Positions 45,061-53,251 of a stretch of 64,000 bases of DNA are shown here, one piece after another. Origin of the DNA: Akkermansiaceae bacterium (GTDB lineage: Bacteria > Verrucomicrobiota > Verrucomicrobiia > Verrucomicrobiales > Akkermansiaceae); NCBI GenBank assembly GCA_018402445.1, contig JAGYIT010000007.1, positions 124,001-188,000 on the forward strand. The letters run 5' to 3'. The notes under the pieces were generated by a model. The model saw nothing but the letters and a program-made list of their open reading frames with translations. It had not been told where the DNA came from and searched no databases. Within the stretch, counting starts at the first letter, position 1; each line of letters begins with the position of its first letter. A program made the position numbers and the translations under genes.

Positions 45061-47616
45061 TTATTCGCCACGACGCACACGCCAAAACTGCTTCGTCGAT
45101 CCGGTGTCTCTTGTATCAGTAACTGTCGTAATGGAATCCTCCGCCTTGAAGGTGGAAACGTCAGACCATGAACCAACTTCAAGGGTTGTGGATGTCTCCA
45201 GCGTGTAAAACGCTCCGGGATCGGAACTAATCGTAGGGGCATACTCGTCAAGATTACTGGGGTTCTGTGTGAAGCCGGAACTTAGGATAGTCGGTGCCTC
45301 CGGTTCCACTCCGCTCAATATGAGGGATACCTTCTGGCTACCTCCCTGCAAGGTTCCGTTCGGAGTGATGGTAACGGCAAGACGCCGCTCTTGTGTCCCT
45401 GAGTCAATCGTCACCTTTTCGAGATTGTTCCGGTCGTCGGTTCCGCGTATCGCGGCTGTACCCCGTAGGGCAGCACTCTCGCCTGTGAGATCGGGGTTCA
45501 GCACCCACGGCAGATGAGTCGTGGATGTCGCGGTGTCAACTGCGGTCAAGTCAAGGTCATTGACCAGCATTGCGGTAGGGTCGTCCACCACGCTGCCAAA
45601 GGGCGCGGGACTCCCCGAAGGGTCGCTCCATGCGAGAGTAATATCTCCCTGCGTGTCTGCGGGGAGCGTCACGTAAAAGGTCTTCGGAACACCTGTAGAA
45701 ACTGTAAATTCCTTGATGAGGGTGCCTCGTCCCCTGTTCTTGTCATCCTCCAAGAGGCTGACAAGCCTCTCGGTATTGAAGCTTCCCCATCCCGTGAGAT
45801 AACTCGGCCCTGGGTTCGCCAATTCCAAGGCCGTATGAACGGATGCTGCCCTCCAAGTGGAGGCGAGCAACGGAGCCGCTGCGGGAAACAACTGCTCCCT
45901 CCTCTGCTCGGCGAGCATAAGACCACCAGTGACCGCAGGTGCGGCAAAGCTGGTGCCTTGGAGATTCACGTTGCCGTTGCTGTCGGCAAGAATGCCGTTG
46001 TAATAGGAACTGTTGCTCGTCTTTTGTGCCGCAAACAATGAACTCCCGAAACCCAAAGAGCTGTTGCGCTGGCCGACAGCTACCACGTCGGGCTTGATGC
46101 GTCCGTCGTCGGTTGGTCCCGTGCCTGAAAAGCCTGAAATACTGAACGTGCCAGTTGTGAAATTAATGTCGGTGATCGAGCCTACCGTTAATACGTTCTT
46201 GGCCGTTGCTGGTGAAACCACCGTGTCGTAGCCATTATCACCGTTGATCCAATCGCGGGTTGCGGTAGATGTCACGAAGTTGCCACCGCTAATGATCAGA
46301 TGTGTGACCGCAGAACCGGGACCGAAATTATTCGGATTCCCTGCGGCATAGACCGGCAAATGAACCTCAGCGGTATGGACAAAATCGTCCAACGCTTCAG
46401 AAGAAATAACCCCCGTAGAACTTGATGAATAAATACCCAAACGAGGATCCTCCGAAAAGGCAGGAAATGCCCAAAACCACCAGTTGTTGCCACCAACATT
46501 CCTAATCTCCCAGCCACTTGTCATTCCATAGGAATGATTGGAAAAACTCTGTCCTGCTAACACGGCATCACTGGTCTCATTCACGAAAAAATCAAGATCA
46601 TGGCCATCCACCTCGCCCTCATATGCCATGCCTCGAAGCATTTTCCCTTGATTGACGGAACCCTGAAATAAGTCAACCAGACCACCACCGATAATCGTAT
46701 TCGCCACAGCCGTGGCATGATTGCTCTGTGATGTGCTATCCACCTGAACAGCGCGACCACCCGAGAACTCGCTGTGAGTCGTCCTGATTCCTGCGGCTCC
46801 TGTGGACTCATTCGCCTCCCAAATCGAAACCTTGACACCCGAACCTGTGAGGTTCCGGCTCAACGAAGTATCCTGCCATGAATACAAGCCCGCTGGCCAA
46901 ACATCATCCGCAAAGATCGTATTGGCAGAGACTGCATCCTGCGGAGTCATGAAAATGGGTCCATGTTCTGATTCACCAACCAGAGTGCCCTTCTCATCCA
47001 TCCGATCCACTCCATGTTTGCGGGCAATCGCGTCCAGCTTCGCTTCCTCTTGGAAGCGGGCCGCAAAAGCGGCATCGCGGCGAGCGCGCAAGCGATCCCG
47101 CCATGCCGCATTGTCCGGGCGTATCACCTCCGGGTCAGCTTCGCGGTCGCCAGCGGGAAATGACTCCACCAGCGTCTGGTCCAGTATGGCCTTCCTCTCC
47201 GGCCATGTCCTCGCCAACTCGGCCAATCGCGCTTCCTCGGCAAGCGCAGCTTGACGCTTGCCTTCTTCAATCTCCTCAGGTGTCAACTTTCGGGGCGGTG
47301 GACCTGGAACCATGGGATCCCGCCAGAGAAGCATCTCGTCGTAATCCGAAACACCATCTCCATCCGTATCCACGGTTTTGTTGCGATGCTCGATCTTGAA
47401 GATCGCGCACCAGAGATCATCCCATCCGTCTCCGTCGGCGTCGTGGATCGTGCGCTCGTCACCGAGCATGTCTTTGACGACGATCGTTGAGGGATGGGCC
47501 TTCGCACGCGCTTCCTCCTCGGCAAATAGTGGAAAGCTAGCGGCGATAATAGCTGCGGAAAGCAACGTGAAGCGCAGTGGTTTGCGCGTTGTATAGGTAT
47601 TTGGTATCGATTTCAT
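45061..47616 (-). CDS. secreted subtilisin-like protease (S8) with Ca-binding repeats
   Basis: An 851-residue exported protease. The signal peptide (about 1-32) is followed by two calcium-binding DxDxDG repeats (DADGDGWDD at 59-67, DTDGDGVSD at 83-91) and a coiled prodomain (110-205). In the S8 domain, His300 lies in SNHATAVANTI, the oxyanion segment is AAGN (424-427), and Ser556 lies in GTSFAAPAV. Where the catalytic Asp is expected, the sequence reads VSIWEANEST (Glu267). A P-domain-like beta region follows (about 630-760), and the end is PQWFW-like (KQFWRVRRGE). The PEP-CTERM gene follows. Confidence 0.88.
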   Translation of the reverse strand: MKSIPNTYTTRKPLRFTLLSAAIIAASFPLFAEEEARAKAHPSTIVVKDMLGDERTIHDADGDGWDDLWCAIFKIEHRNKTVDTDGDGVSDYDEMLLWRDPMVPGPPPRKLTPEEIEEGKRQAALAEEARLAELARTWPERKAILDQTLVESFPAGDREADPEVIRPDNAAWRDRLRARRDAAFAARFQEEAKLDAIARKHGVDRMDEKGTLVGESEHGPIFMTPQDAVSANTIFADDVWPAGLYSWQDTSLSRNLTGSGVKVSIWEANESTGAAGIRTTHSEFSGGRAVQVDSTSQSNHATAVANTIIGGGLVDLFQGSVNQGKMLRGMAYEGEVDGHDLDFFVNETSDAVLAGQSFSNHSYGMTSGWEIRNVGGNNWWFWAFPAFSEDPRLGIYSSSSTGVISSEALDDFVHTAEVHLPVYAAGNPNNFGPGSAVTHLIISGGNFVTSTATRDWINGDNGYDTVVSPATAKNVLTVGSITDINFTTGTFSISGFSGTGPTDDGRIKPDVVAVGQRNSSLGFGSSLFAAQKTSNSSYYNGILADSNGNVNLQGTSFAAPAVTGGLMLAEQRREQLFPAAAPLLASTWRAASVHTALELANPGPSYLTGWGSFNTERLVSLLEDDKNRGRGTLIKEFTVSTGVPKTFYVTLPADTQGDITLAWSDPSGSPAPFGSVVDDPTAMLVNDLDLTAVDTATSTTHLPWVLNPDLTGESAALRGTAAIRGTDDRNNLEKVTIDSGTQERRLAVTITPNGTLQGGSQKVSLILSGVEPEAPTILSSGFTQNPSNLDEYAPTISSDPGAFYTLETSTTLEVGSWSDVSTFKAEDSITTVTDTRDTGSTKQFWRVRRGE

Positions 47617-47903
47617 GGTTTCTTATTTCTGCACAACAGAACTTATTCGTATCACCCCATCTCGGTTATATCCGGGGGGAAAGTCTTACCGCAGGAAAGG
47701 GGAAAATCGTTGGGATATCAAGGTTTTTCCCGGGGAAGGGTGCGCAGATCAGGCGGGTGGAGGGGTTGGCGGGAGGGGATGAGTGACTTCCCGGATATCA
47801 CGGTGTCGCAGTCGAGGGTCGAGGGTCGGGTTGCATGGAGGTGGGAGAAGCTGGAGGCGAAGGCGGCGGCTTGGCTGTGAACTGCTGTGGCAAGTCCGTT
47901 TCT

Positions 47904-48569
47904 TCACACCGGTACGACCAGACCTTCCGCTTCCGCGAGTTTCTTTTGGTTGCCGTCGAAAGTGAGGAACTCCCTGACGCCCAGTTCGATGGCTGTGGCG
48001 ACGTGCAGGATGTCCATGGAGCGGTGTCCGCCGGCATCGGTGTAAAGTTCGCTGAGGCGCTCGGCAGCCAGATGGATCTGCGGCCAAGGTGCGGGGATAG
48101 TGATGACCTGTCCGCTGACCAGTCTTCAAGTCCGCCAGCATTTTGGTTCCTTCGGCTCTTGGATAGCCTTTGGAAGCATCATGGCGGTGCAACCTGATCT
48201 GGAACCGCACCGCTTGCCTGAACCCGAAATCCGAAGTTAGCTGTAAAAGTAATTCGAATATTGAACCACGAATCTCACGAATTACACGAATGGATGTGTG
48301 ATTTAAGAGATTTCACCCCATCACTTTTTGATGCGTGCATGATTCTCGTTTCATATTAAATCAATTCGTAATATTCGTAATATTCGTGAAATTCGTAATA
48401 TTCGTGAATTCGTGGTTTCTACTTCGGAGTTTGGGCTGAACTCATAGAGGAGCAGGGTGGTGACCTCCAGCGGTCCCGGCATGGCGGCAAAACAGGCGGC
48501 GGCATCGGCGGAATTCACCTGAAGCCGATACAAGGCGCAAAGAACCGAGGTGTCGGGATACGCCTTCAT
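47904..48569 (-). pseudogene. PIN-domain toxin (VapC-like), broken by a MITE and a frameshift
   Basis: The N-terminal part (MKAYPDTSVLCALYRLQVNS, then PLEVTTLLLYEF) ends at the element at 48223-48435. Beyond it RQAVRFQIRLHRHDASKGYP continues in frame, so excision would restore LLLYEFRQAVRF. A second break lies near 48118-48124: after KMLADLKT the frame shifts to LVSGQVITIPAPWPQIHLAA, DILHVATAIELGV and an end GLVVPV. PIN acidic residues are present in both parts. The gene overlaps its antitoxin by one base (TGATG). The toxin should be inactive. Confidence 0.85.
48223..48435. mobile_element. 213-bp MITE-like hairpin element with 5-bp target duplication in vapC
   Basis: The tips CCCGAAATCCGAAGT and (inverted) CCCAAACTCCGAAGT agree at 13 of 15 positions. 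CTGAA flanks both sides (48218-48222 and 48436-48440). The inner arms carry ACCACGAATCTCACGAATTA and an inverted, internally repeated counterpart (ATATTCGTAATATTCGTGAA). The tips resemble those of the element at 29319-29573, but the inner arms differ. Confidence 0.85.
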
Positions 48570-48832
48570 CAGCCCAAGTCCTGGGCCAGTTCATCCGCAC
48601 GCAGGGCAGCCACTTGCTCCGCGGTGAAAACCCGTTCTCCCCACGTTTCCCGCAATCTGGCCATGATATCGACTTTGGGAAAATGCGCCTTGGGATGCGC
48701 ATTTCCCAGGGCGGGAACCAAGGTGGCGATCACCTTGCCCCGCTTGCTGATGTTGATGGACTCGCCTTCATTGACCCACGCCTCGATGCGGGGGAATTCA
48801 TTCCGAAGCTCCCTTACAGTCGCTGTTTTCAT
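48569..48832 (-). CDS. Phd/YefM-type antitoxin
   Basis: An 87-residue antitoxin. MKTATVRELRNEFPRIEAWV and NISKRGKVIATLVPA are the DNA-binding N-terminal half of the Phd/YefM fold. The C-terminal half (VAALRADELAQDLG) should wrap the toxin. It overlaps the broken PIN toxin gene by one base. With the toxin inactive, it may still repress or neutralise related toxins. Confidence 0.88.
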   Translation of the reverse strand: MKTATVRELRNEFPRIEAWVNEGESINISKRGKVIATLVPALGNAHPKAHFPKVDIMARLRETWGERVFTAEQVAALRADELAQDLG

Positions 48833-48903
48833 GTGATCCATATCATGTCTCACAGGAAGAAGGGGCAATAGCCCATTTTGAAATCCGCCGCTGGAGCGGT
48901 GGC

Positions 48904-48950
48904 GGGACAGGATGTCCCTCCGACAAACTGGGACTGCAAGTCCCAGCCAC
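48904..48950. repeat. double-hairpin repeat, copy B
   Basis: GGGACA-GGA-TGTCCC (48904-48918) and CTGGGACT-GCA-AGTCCCAG (48928-48946), followed by CCACGG. This is the same design as 2740-2785. It lies just past the stop of the periplasmic protein gene of the efflux operon. Confidence 0.6.
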
Positions 48951-48953
48951 GGG

Positions 48954-49394
48954 TCATTTTTTCTCCTTCTCGCCGCAGGCGCAGCGCCACTCGGGTTTTT
49001 CGCAGGGGCCGCAGACGGTGGTGTCGTAGAGGAGGCGGGCGGTGATGGTTTTGCCGGCCTCGGTTTCCTTGTATTGCATGATGAGCCACTCGCCTTCCTT
49101 CGGAGCGGGAACGGTGAAACCGCTTTCATCCTTGGTGATTTCCAGTTTCACCGGTGCCTGGCGGGTGCCTGCGGTGGCGGTGACGGAGTGGGCTTCGGGT
49201 TTCACGGGTTTCATGTCCTTGTCGAGGAGGGCGATGTGAAGTTTGCCTCCTTTCTCGGTCACTTCGCCGTGCATGGTTTCGTCGGTGCTGAATTCGAGGA
49301 TGCGGCCCTTGTTGGGGCCGAGCTCGATGCCTTCGTGGGCGAGGGCGAAACCTGCGGTGAGGGCGAGGATCAGTGATGTCAGTTTGGTTTTCAT
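48954..49394 (-). CDS. periplasmic protein of the metal-efflux operon
   Basis: A 146-residue exported protein: signal peptide MKTKLTSLILALTAGFALA directly followed by HEGIELGPNKGRILEF, then a beta-rich domain and a cysteine tail CGPCEKPEWRCACGEKEKK. The tail and the N-terminal His suggest metal binding. It is the last gene behind cusA-like, and may be a soluble metal chaperone for the pump. I do not recognise a named family. Confidence 0.7.
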   Translation of the reverse strand: MKTKLTSLILALTAGFALAHEGIELGPNKGRILEFSTDETMHGEVTEKGGKLHIALLDKDMKPVKPEAHSVTATAGTRQAPVKLEITKDESGFTVPAPKEGEWLIMQYKETEAGKTITARLLYDTTVCGPCEKPEWRCACGEKEKK

Positions 49395-49413
49395 GTTCGT
49401 TGTTTGTTTTATT

Positions 49414-52400
49414 TCATCGGGCGGCCGGAGCGTCTAGCCTGAGAGCTTTTTCCGCCGCTTTCCTGCCGATGAGGAAAAAGACGGCGGGGGTGACCACGAG
49501 GTCGAGGAGGGTTGAGGAAATGAGGCCACCGACGATGGCGACGGCGACGGGATGGAGGATTTCCTTGCCCGGATCGCCGGGGGCGAGGACGAGCGGGATC
49601 AGGGCGATGCCCGCCGAAAGCGCGGTCATCAGGACGGGGACGAGCCGCTCCAGGGTGCCGCGGGTGATGAGCGCGATGCCAAAAGCCTCGCCCTCGTGGC
49701 GCATGAGGTGGAGGTAATGGGAGATCATCATGATCCCGTTGCGCGCCGCGACGCCGCCGACCGCGATGAAGCCGACCAGGGTGGCGATGCTGATGTTGTC
49801 GATTTTCCACCACGTGAACGCGAGCGCACCGGCGAGGGCGAGCGGGAGGTTGAGCATGACCTGCAGCGAGAGGGAGACGCTGCGGAAATAACCGGCCAGC
49901 AACACGGTGATGACCACGGCGACGATGGCGAAGAGGATGAGGATGCGCTTCGAGGCTTCCTGGCGGGCGAGGTATTCGCCTTCGAAGCGGATCGTGTAAC
50001 CGTCGGGCGGCTTCGCCTGGTCGGCGACGGCGAGTTGCCATTTTTCGACGAGGGAATCGAGATCGCGCTGGTCCGTGTTCGCGCCGATGACGATGCGGCG
50101 CTGGCCGTTCTCGCGATTGATGACGTTGGGGCCGTTGACCTCATGGACGGCGGCGACAAGGGAAAGCGGGAGATGTCGGCCATCGGGTGCCTGGATGAGG
50201 AGGTCGCCGATGTTTTCAGGCCAGGTGCGCCAGCTTTCCGGGAGGCGGAGGACGAGATCGACGGTGGCCTCGCCCTCGCGGAGCTCGCCGAGCAACGAAC
50301 CGCCTAACAGGCGGGAGACCTGGCTGTTGATCTCGCCGGGCGCGAGGCCTTCGAGGCGGGCGCGGGCGCGATCCACCTCGATGCGGATCTGCGGGATGGG
50401 GATTTGGGCTTCGAGGTTTACATCGGTGAGGCCGGGAATGGTTTGGCCGGCTTCCTTGACGCGCGCGCCGAGGCTGCGGAGCGTGTCGAGATCCGGGCCG
50501 TGGATTTTCACGGCGATCTTCGCGGAAACGCCGCTGAGCATGTGGCTGAGGCGGTGGCTGATGGGCTGGCCGACGTTGACGAAGGTGCCGGGTATGCCCT
50601 TGAGCTTTTCCCGGATGTCCGCGAAGACCTCCTCGCGGGGGCGCCCGCCTTCGTGGAACTCGACATCGAACTCGTTGACGGAGACCGGCATCACGTGGTC
50701 GTCCCGCTCGGCCCGTCCGGCGCGGCGGCCGACGGATTTCACCTCGGGGATCTGCATCAAGAGCCGGACGGCTTTCTCGCCGACCTCATTCGATTGTTTC
50801 AGCGAGCTGCCCGGCGCGCTGGCGAAGGAGATGGTGGCGCTGCCCTCGTTGAAGGTGGGGAGGAATTCCTTGCCCATGCCCGGGTAAAGCATGGCTGCGG
50901 CGGCGACGAGCAGGACGACCACACCGATCACTGCCAGCGGAGCGGCGAACGCGGCGCGGAGGAAAGTAGCTCGGGTGAAGGCTTTCAGCGCCCTGACCAG
51001 CAGGCCGTCGCGGTGCTCCTTGCCCTCCTTCGGTTTCAGCAGAAAGGAGCAAAGTACGGGGATTACCGTAAGTGAGACGAAGAACGAGGCGATCATGCTG
51101 ACGATGGTCGCGATGGCGATGGGCCGGAACAGGCGGCCTTCCAATCCCGCGAGACCGAGCAGCGGCAGGAACACCAGGATGATGAGCACCGTGGCGTAGA
51201 GGATGCTGGAGCGCACCTCGCTAGAGGCGGAGGCGATGACTTCCAGGCGCGGCCTCGGGTTCTCGCGCGAGGCGTTTTCCCGCAGGCGGCGGAAGACGTT
51301 TTCCACATCTACGATGGCATCGTCCACCACCATGCCGATGGCGACGGCGATGCCGCCGAGGGTCATGCTGTTCACGCTCGCGCCGAACCATTTGAAGGTG
51401 AGCAGTGTGATCGCGAAGGACAGTGGGATGGCGGTTAGAGTGATGAAGGTGGTGCGGACATTCAGGAGAAAAAGGAACAGGACGATGGTGACCATGATCG
51501 CGCCGTCGCGGATCGCTTCCTTGAGGTTGCCGACGGCGTTTTGGATGAAATCGCCCTGTCGGAAAAGGATCTCCACCTCGACTCCGGCGGGCAGGCCGGG
51601 GCGCAGCTCTTCGAGGGCTTTCTCGATCTCGGCGGTGAGCTTCAGGGTGTCGAAGCCCGGTGACTTGTCGATGCTGAGGATCACGCCGGGGCTTTCCGTC
51701 TCGTCGCCCTCGAAGGCGATGCCCGCGTCGCCCCGCATGGTGGCGACCCCGAACTTCACCGTGGCGACGTCCGCGATGGTGATGACGCGGCCAGCCTCGC
51801 GTTTCATGGGGGAGGCGGCGATGTCCTCGGGATCGGCGGTCATGGCGAGGTTTCGCACCATGATTTCGCGCGGGCCGGACTGGAGGTAGCCGCTGGTGGC
51901 ATTGCCTGCGGAGAGCGAGACGGCTTTCTCCAGCTCATCCAAGGTCACGCCCTCGGCGAGCATTTTTATCGGGTCCGGCTCGACGTGCACCTGTTTCACC
52001 CCGCCGCCGATGGCGAGCACTTCGGCGACGCCCTTGATGCTCTGCAAGCGGCGCGCGACCGTCCAGTCCGCGAAGGTGCGCAGATCCATCGGCGCGATGG
52101 AGCCGTCCGTGGAGCGCAGGCCGACGAGGAGGATTTCGCCCATCAGCGAGGAAACCGGGGTCATGCCGGAGCGTGAGTTTTTCGGTAACGCGGCGGCTTG
52201 AAGGCGCTCCTGGACGAGTTGGCGTGCCTTGTAGATGTCGGTGCCCCAATCGAATTCGACGAAGACGAGAGAGAGGCCGACGTCGGAATTCGAGCGCAGG
52301 CGGTCGAGTCCGCCGATGCCGAGCAGGGCATTTTCGAGCGGGCGGGTGACGAGGGTCTCCACCTCCTCGGGGGCGAGGCCGGGGGCTTCCGTCAGCACGG

Positions 52401-52542
52401 TGACGGTGGGCTTGGTCATGTCCGGCAGGACTTCCACGGGGAGTTCCGTGGCGGTGCGCAGGCCCAGGAAAAGGACTAGCGCCGCCGCCGCGAGCACAAG
52501 CGCGCGGTTCCGGAGCGAGATGCGGATGAGGTGGTCGAGCAT
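49414..52542 (-). CDS. heavy-metal RND efflux pump, CusA/CzcA family
   Basis: A 1042-residue proton-driven inner-membrane pump. The N-terminus (MLDHLIRISLRNRALVLAAA) is the first helix; two large periplasmic loops and twelve helices follow. GGIAVAIGMVVDDAIVDVEN in TM4 is closer to the monovalent-ion (Cu/Ag) type than to CzcA, though the ion is not certain. AGYFRSVSLSLQVMLNLPLA and VGGVAARNGIMMISHYLHL mark the second half. It works with the membrane-fusion and outer-membrane genes upstream. A toxin-antitoxin pair on the other strand separates it from them. Confidence 0.93.
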   Translation of the reverse strand: MLDHLIRISLRNRALVLAAAALVLFLGLRTATELPVEVLPDMTKPTVTVLTEAPGLAPEEVETLVTRPLENALLGIGGLDRLRSNSDVGLSLVFVEFDWGTDIYKARQLVQERLQAAALPKNSRSGMTPVSSLMGEILLVGLRSTDGSIAPMDLRTFADWTVARRLQSIKGVAEVLAIGGGVKQVHVEPDPIKMLAEGVTLDELEKAVSLSAGNATSGYLQSGPREIMVRNLAMTADPEDIAASPMKREAGRVITIADVATVKFGVATMRGDAGIAFEGDETESPGVILSIDKSPGFDTLKLTAEIEKALEELRPGLPAGVEVEILFRQGDFIQNAVGNLKEAIRDGAIMVTIVLFLFLLNVRTTFITLTAIPLSFAITLLTFKWFGASVNSMTLGGIAVAIGMVVDDAIVDVENVFRRLRENASRENPRPRLEVIASASSEVRSSILYATVLIILVFLPLLGLAGLEGRLFRPIAIATIVSMIASFFVSLTVIPVLCSFLLKPKEGKEHRDGLLVRALKAFTRATFLRAAFAAPLAVIGVVVLLVAAAAMLYPGMGKEFLPTFNEGSATISFASAPGSSLKQSNEVGEKAVRLLMQIPEVKSVGRRAGRAERDDHVMPVSVNEFDVEFHEGGRPREEVFADIREKLKGIPGTFVNVGQPISHRLSHMLSGVSAKIAVKIHGPDLDTLRSLGARVKEAGQTIPGLTDVNLEAQIPIPQIRIEVDRARARLEGLAPGEINSQVSRLLGGSLLGELREGEATVDLVLRLPESWRTWPENIGDLLIQAPDGRHLPLSLVAAVHEVNGPNVINRENGQRRIVIGANTDQRDLDSLVEKWQLAVADQAKPPDGYTIRFEGEYLARQEASKRILILFAIVAVVITVLLAGYFRSVSLSLQVMLNLPLALAGALAFTWWKIDNISIATLVGFIAVGGVAARNGIMMISHYLHLMRHEGEAFGIALITRGTLERLVPVLMTALSAGIALIPLVLAPGDPGKEILHPVAVAIVGGLISSTLLDLVVTPAVFFLIGRKAAEKALRLDAPAAR

Positions 52543-52589
52543 TTAAAAGAGGAGATTGACAGGTGATAGCATTGATAGCACTTTGCGGT

Positions 52590-52841
52590 ATGGCTCAGTT
52601 GTTGGTGAGAAATATTCCGGACGAAGTGGCGAGGTCGTTGAAAAAGCGGGCAGCGGAACACGGAGTATCCGCCGAGGAAGAGCACCGCCGTATCCTGCAA
52701 GCGGCGCTTGCCCCTGCGGCGGCTGAGGCGGGTGATAAGCTCACCTTGTTTGACCACATCAGGGAGTTGGGCAGGATCGCGCCTGACTTCGAGTTCGGGA
52801 CGGACCGATCAGTTTTGAAGCCCCGTGAGATTGAATTCTGA
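52590..52841 (+). CDS. FitA/VapB-type antitoxin
   Basis: An 83-residue ribbon-helix-helix antitoxin (MAQLLVRNIPDEVARSLKKR, then EHGVSAEEEHRRILQAAL) with a toxin-binding tail. The ATG at 52590 is preferred to an upstream in-frame ATG. It starts 48 bp from the cusA-like start in divergent orientation, and its last base overlaps the toxin start. Confidence 0.93.
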   Translation: MAQLLVRNIPDEVARSLKKRAAEHGVSAEEEHRRILQAALAPAAAEAGDKLTLFDHIRELGRIAPDFEFGTDRSVLKPREIEF

Positions 52842-53251
52842 TGCGCTACCTTCTTGATACGAATTTCATTTCCGAGTTGCGGAAAGAAAACCGCGCGAAC
52901 CGTGGCGTCCAAGCGTGGGCGATGGCAAACGATTCGGGCTTGTGTGCATTGAGCGTGATTACGCTCGGTGAAATCCGAAAAGGCATCGAAGACAAAAGAC
53001 GCACGGATATCCAGCAAGCTCATGTGATCGAGGGATGGCTCGACACGGTTTTGACTAAATTCTCGCAGAACATTCTCCCGGTGAATGTGGGAATCGCGGA
53101 TCGTTGGGGTCGCCTGGTTTCCACTGCCAAACTTCCCTCGGTGGATCTTCTGCTCGCCGCGACCGCGCTTGAGCACGATCTCACGGTGATCACGAGAAAC
53201 ACCGCCGATTTCGAAGGGAGCGGGGCGCGCATTCATAATCCCTGGAAGTGA
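52841..53251 (+). CDS. VapC-type PIN-domain ribonuclease toxin
   Basis: A 136-residue intact toxin. MRYLLDTNFISELRK holds the first Asp and the Glu of the PIN site, TLGEIRKGIED the second Glu, and VDLLLAATALEHDLTVITRN and TADFEG the later Asp residues. It probably cleaves tRNA or rRNA when unbound. Its 3' end overlaps that of the membrane-fusion gene on the opposite strand by about 60 bp, so the module has entered the efflux operon. Confidence 0.94.
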   Translation: MRYLLDTNFISELRKENRANRGVQAWAMANDSGLCALSVITLGEIRKGIEDKRRTDIQQAHVIEGWLDTVLTKFSQNILPVNVGIADRWGRLVSTAKLPSVDLLLAATALEHDLTVITRNTADFEGSGARIHNPWK

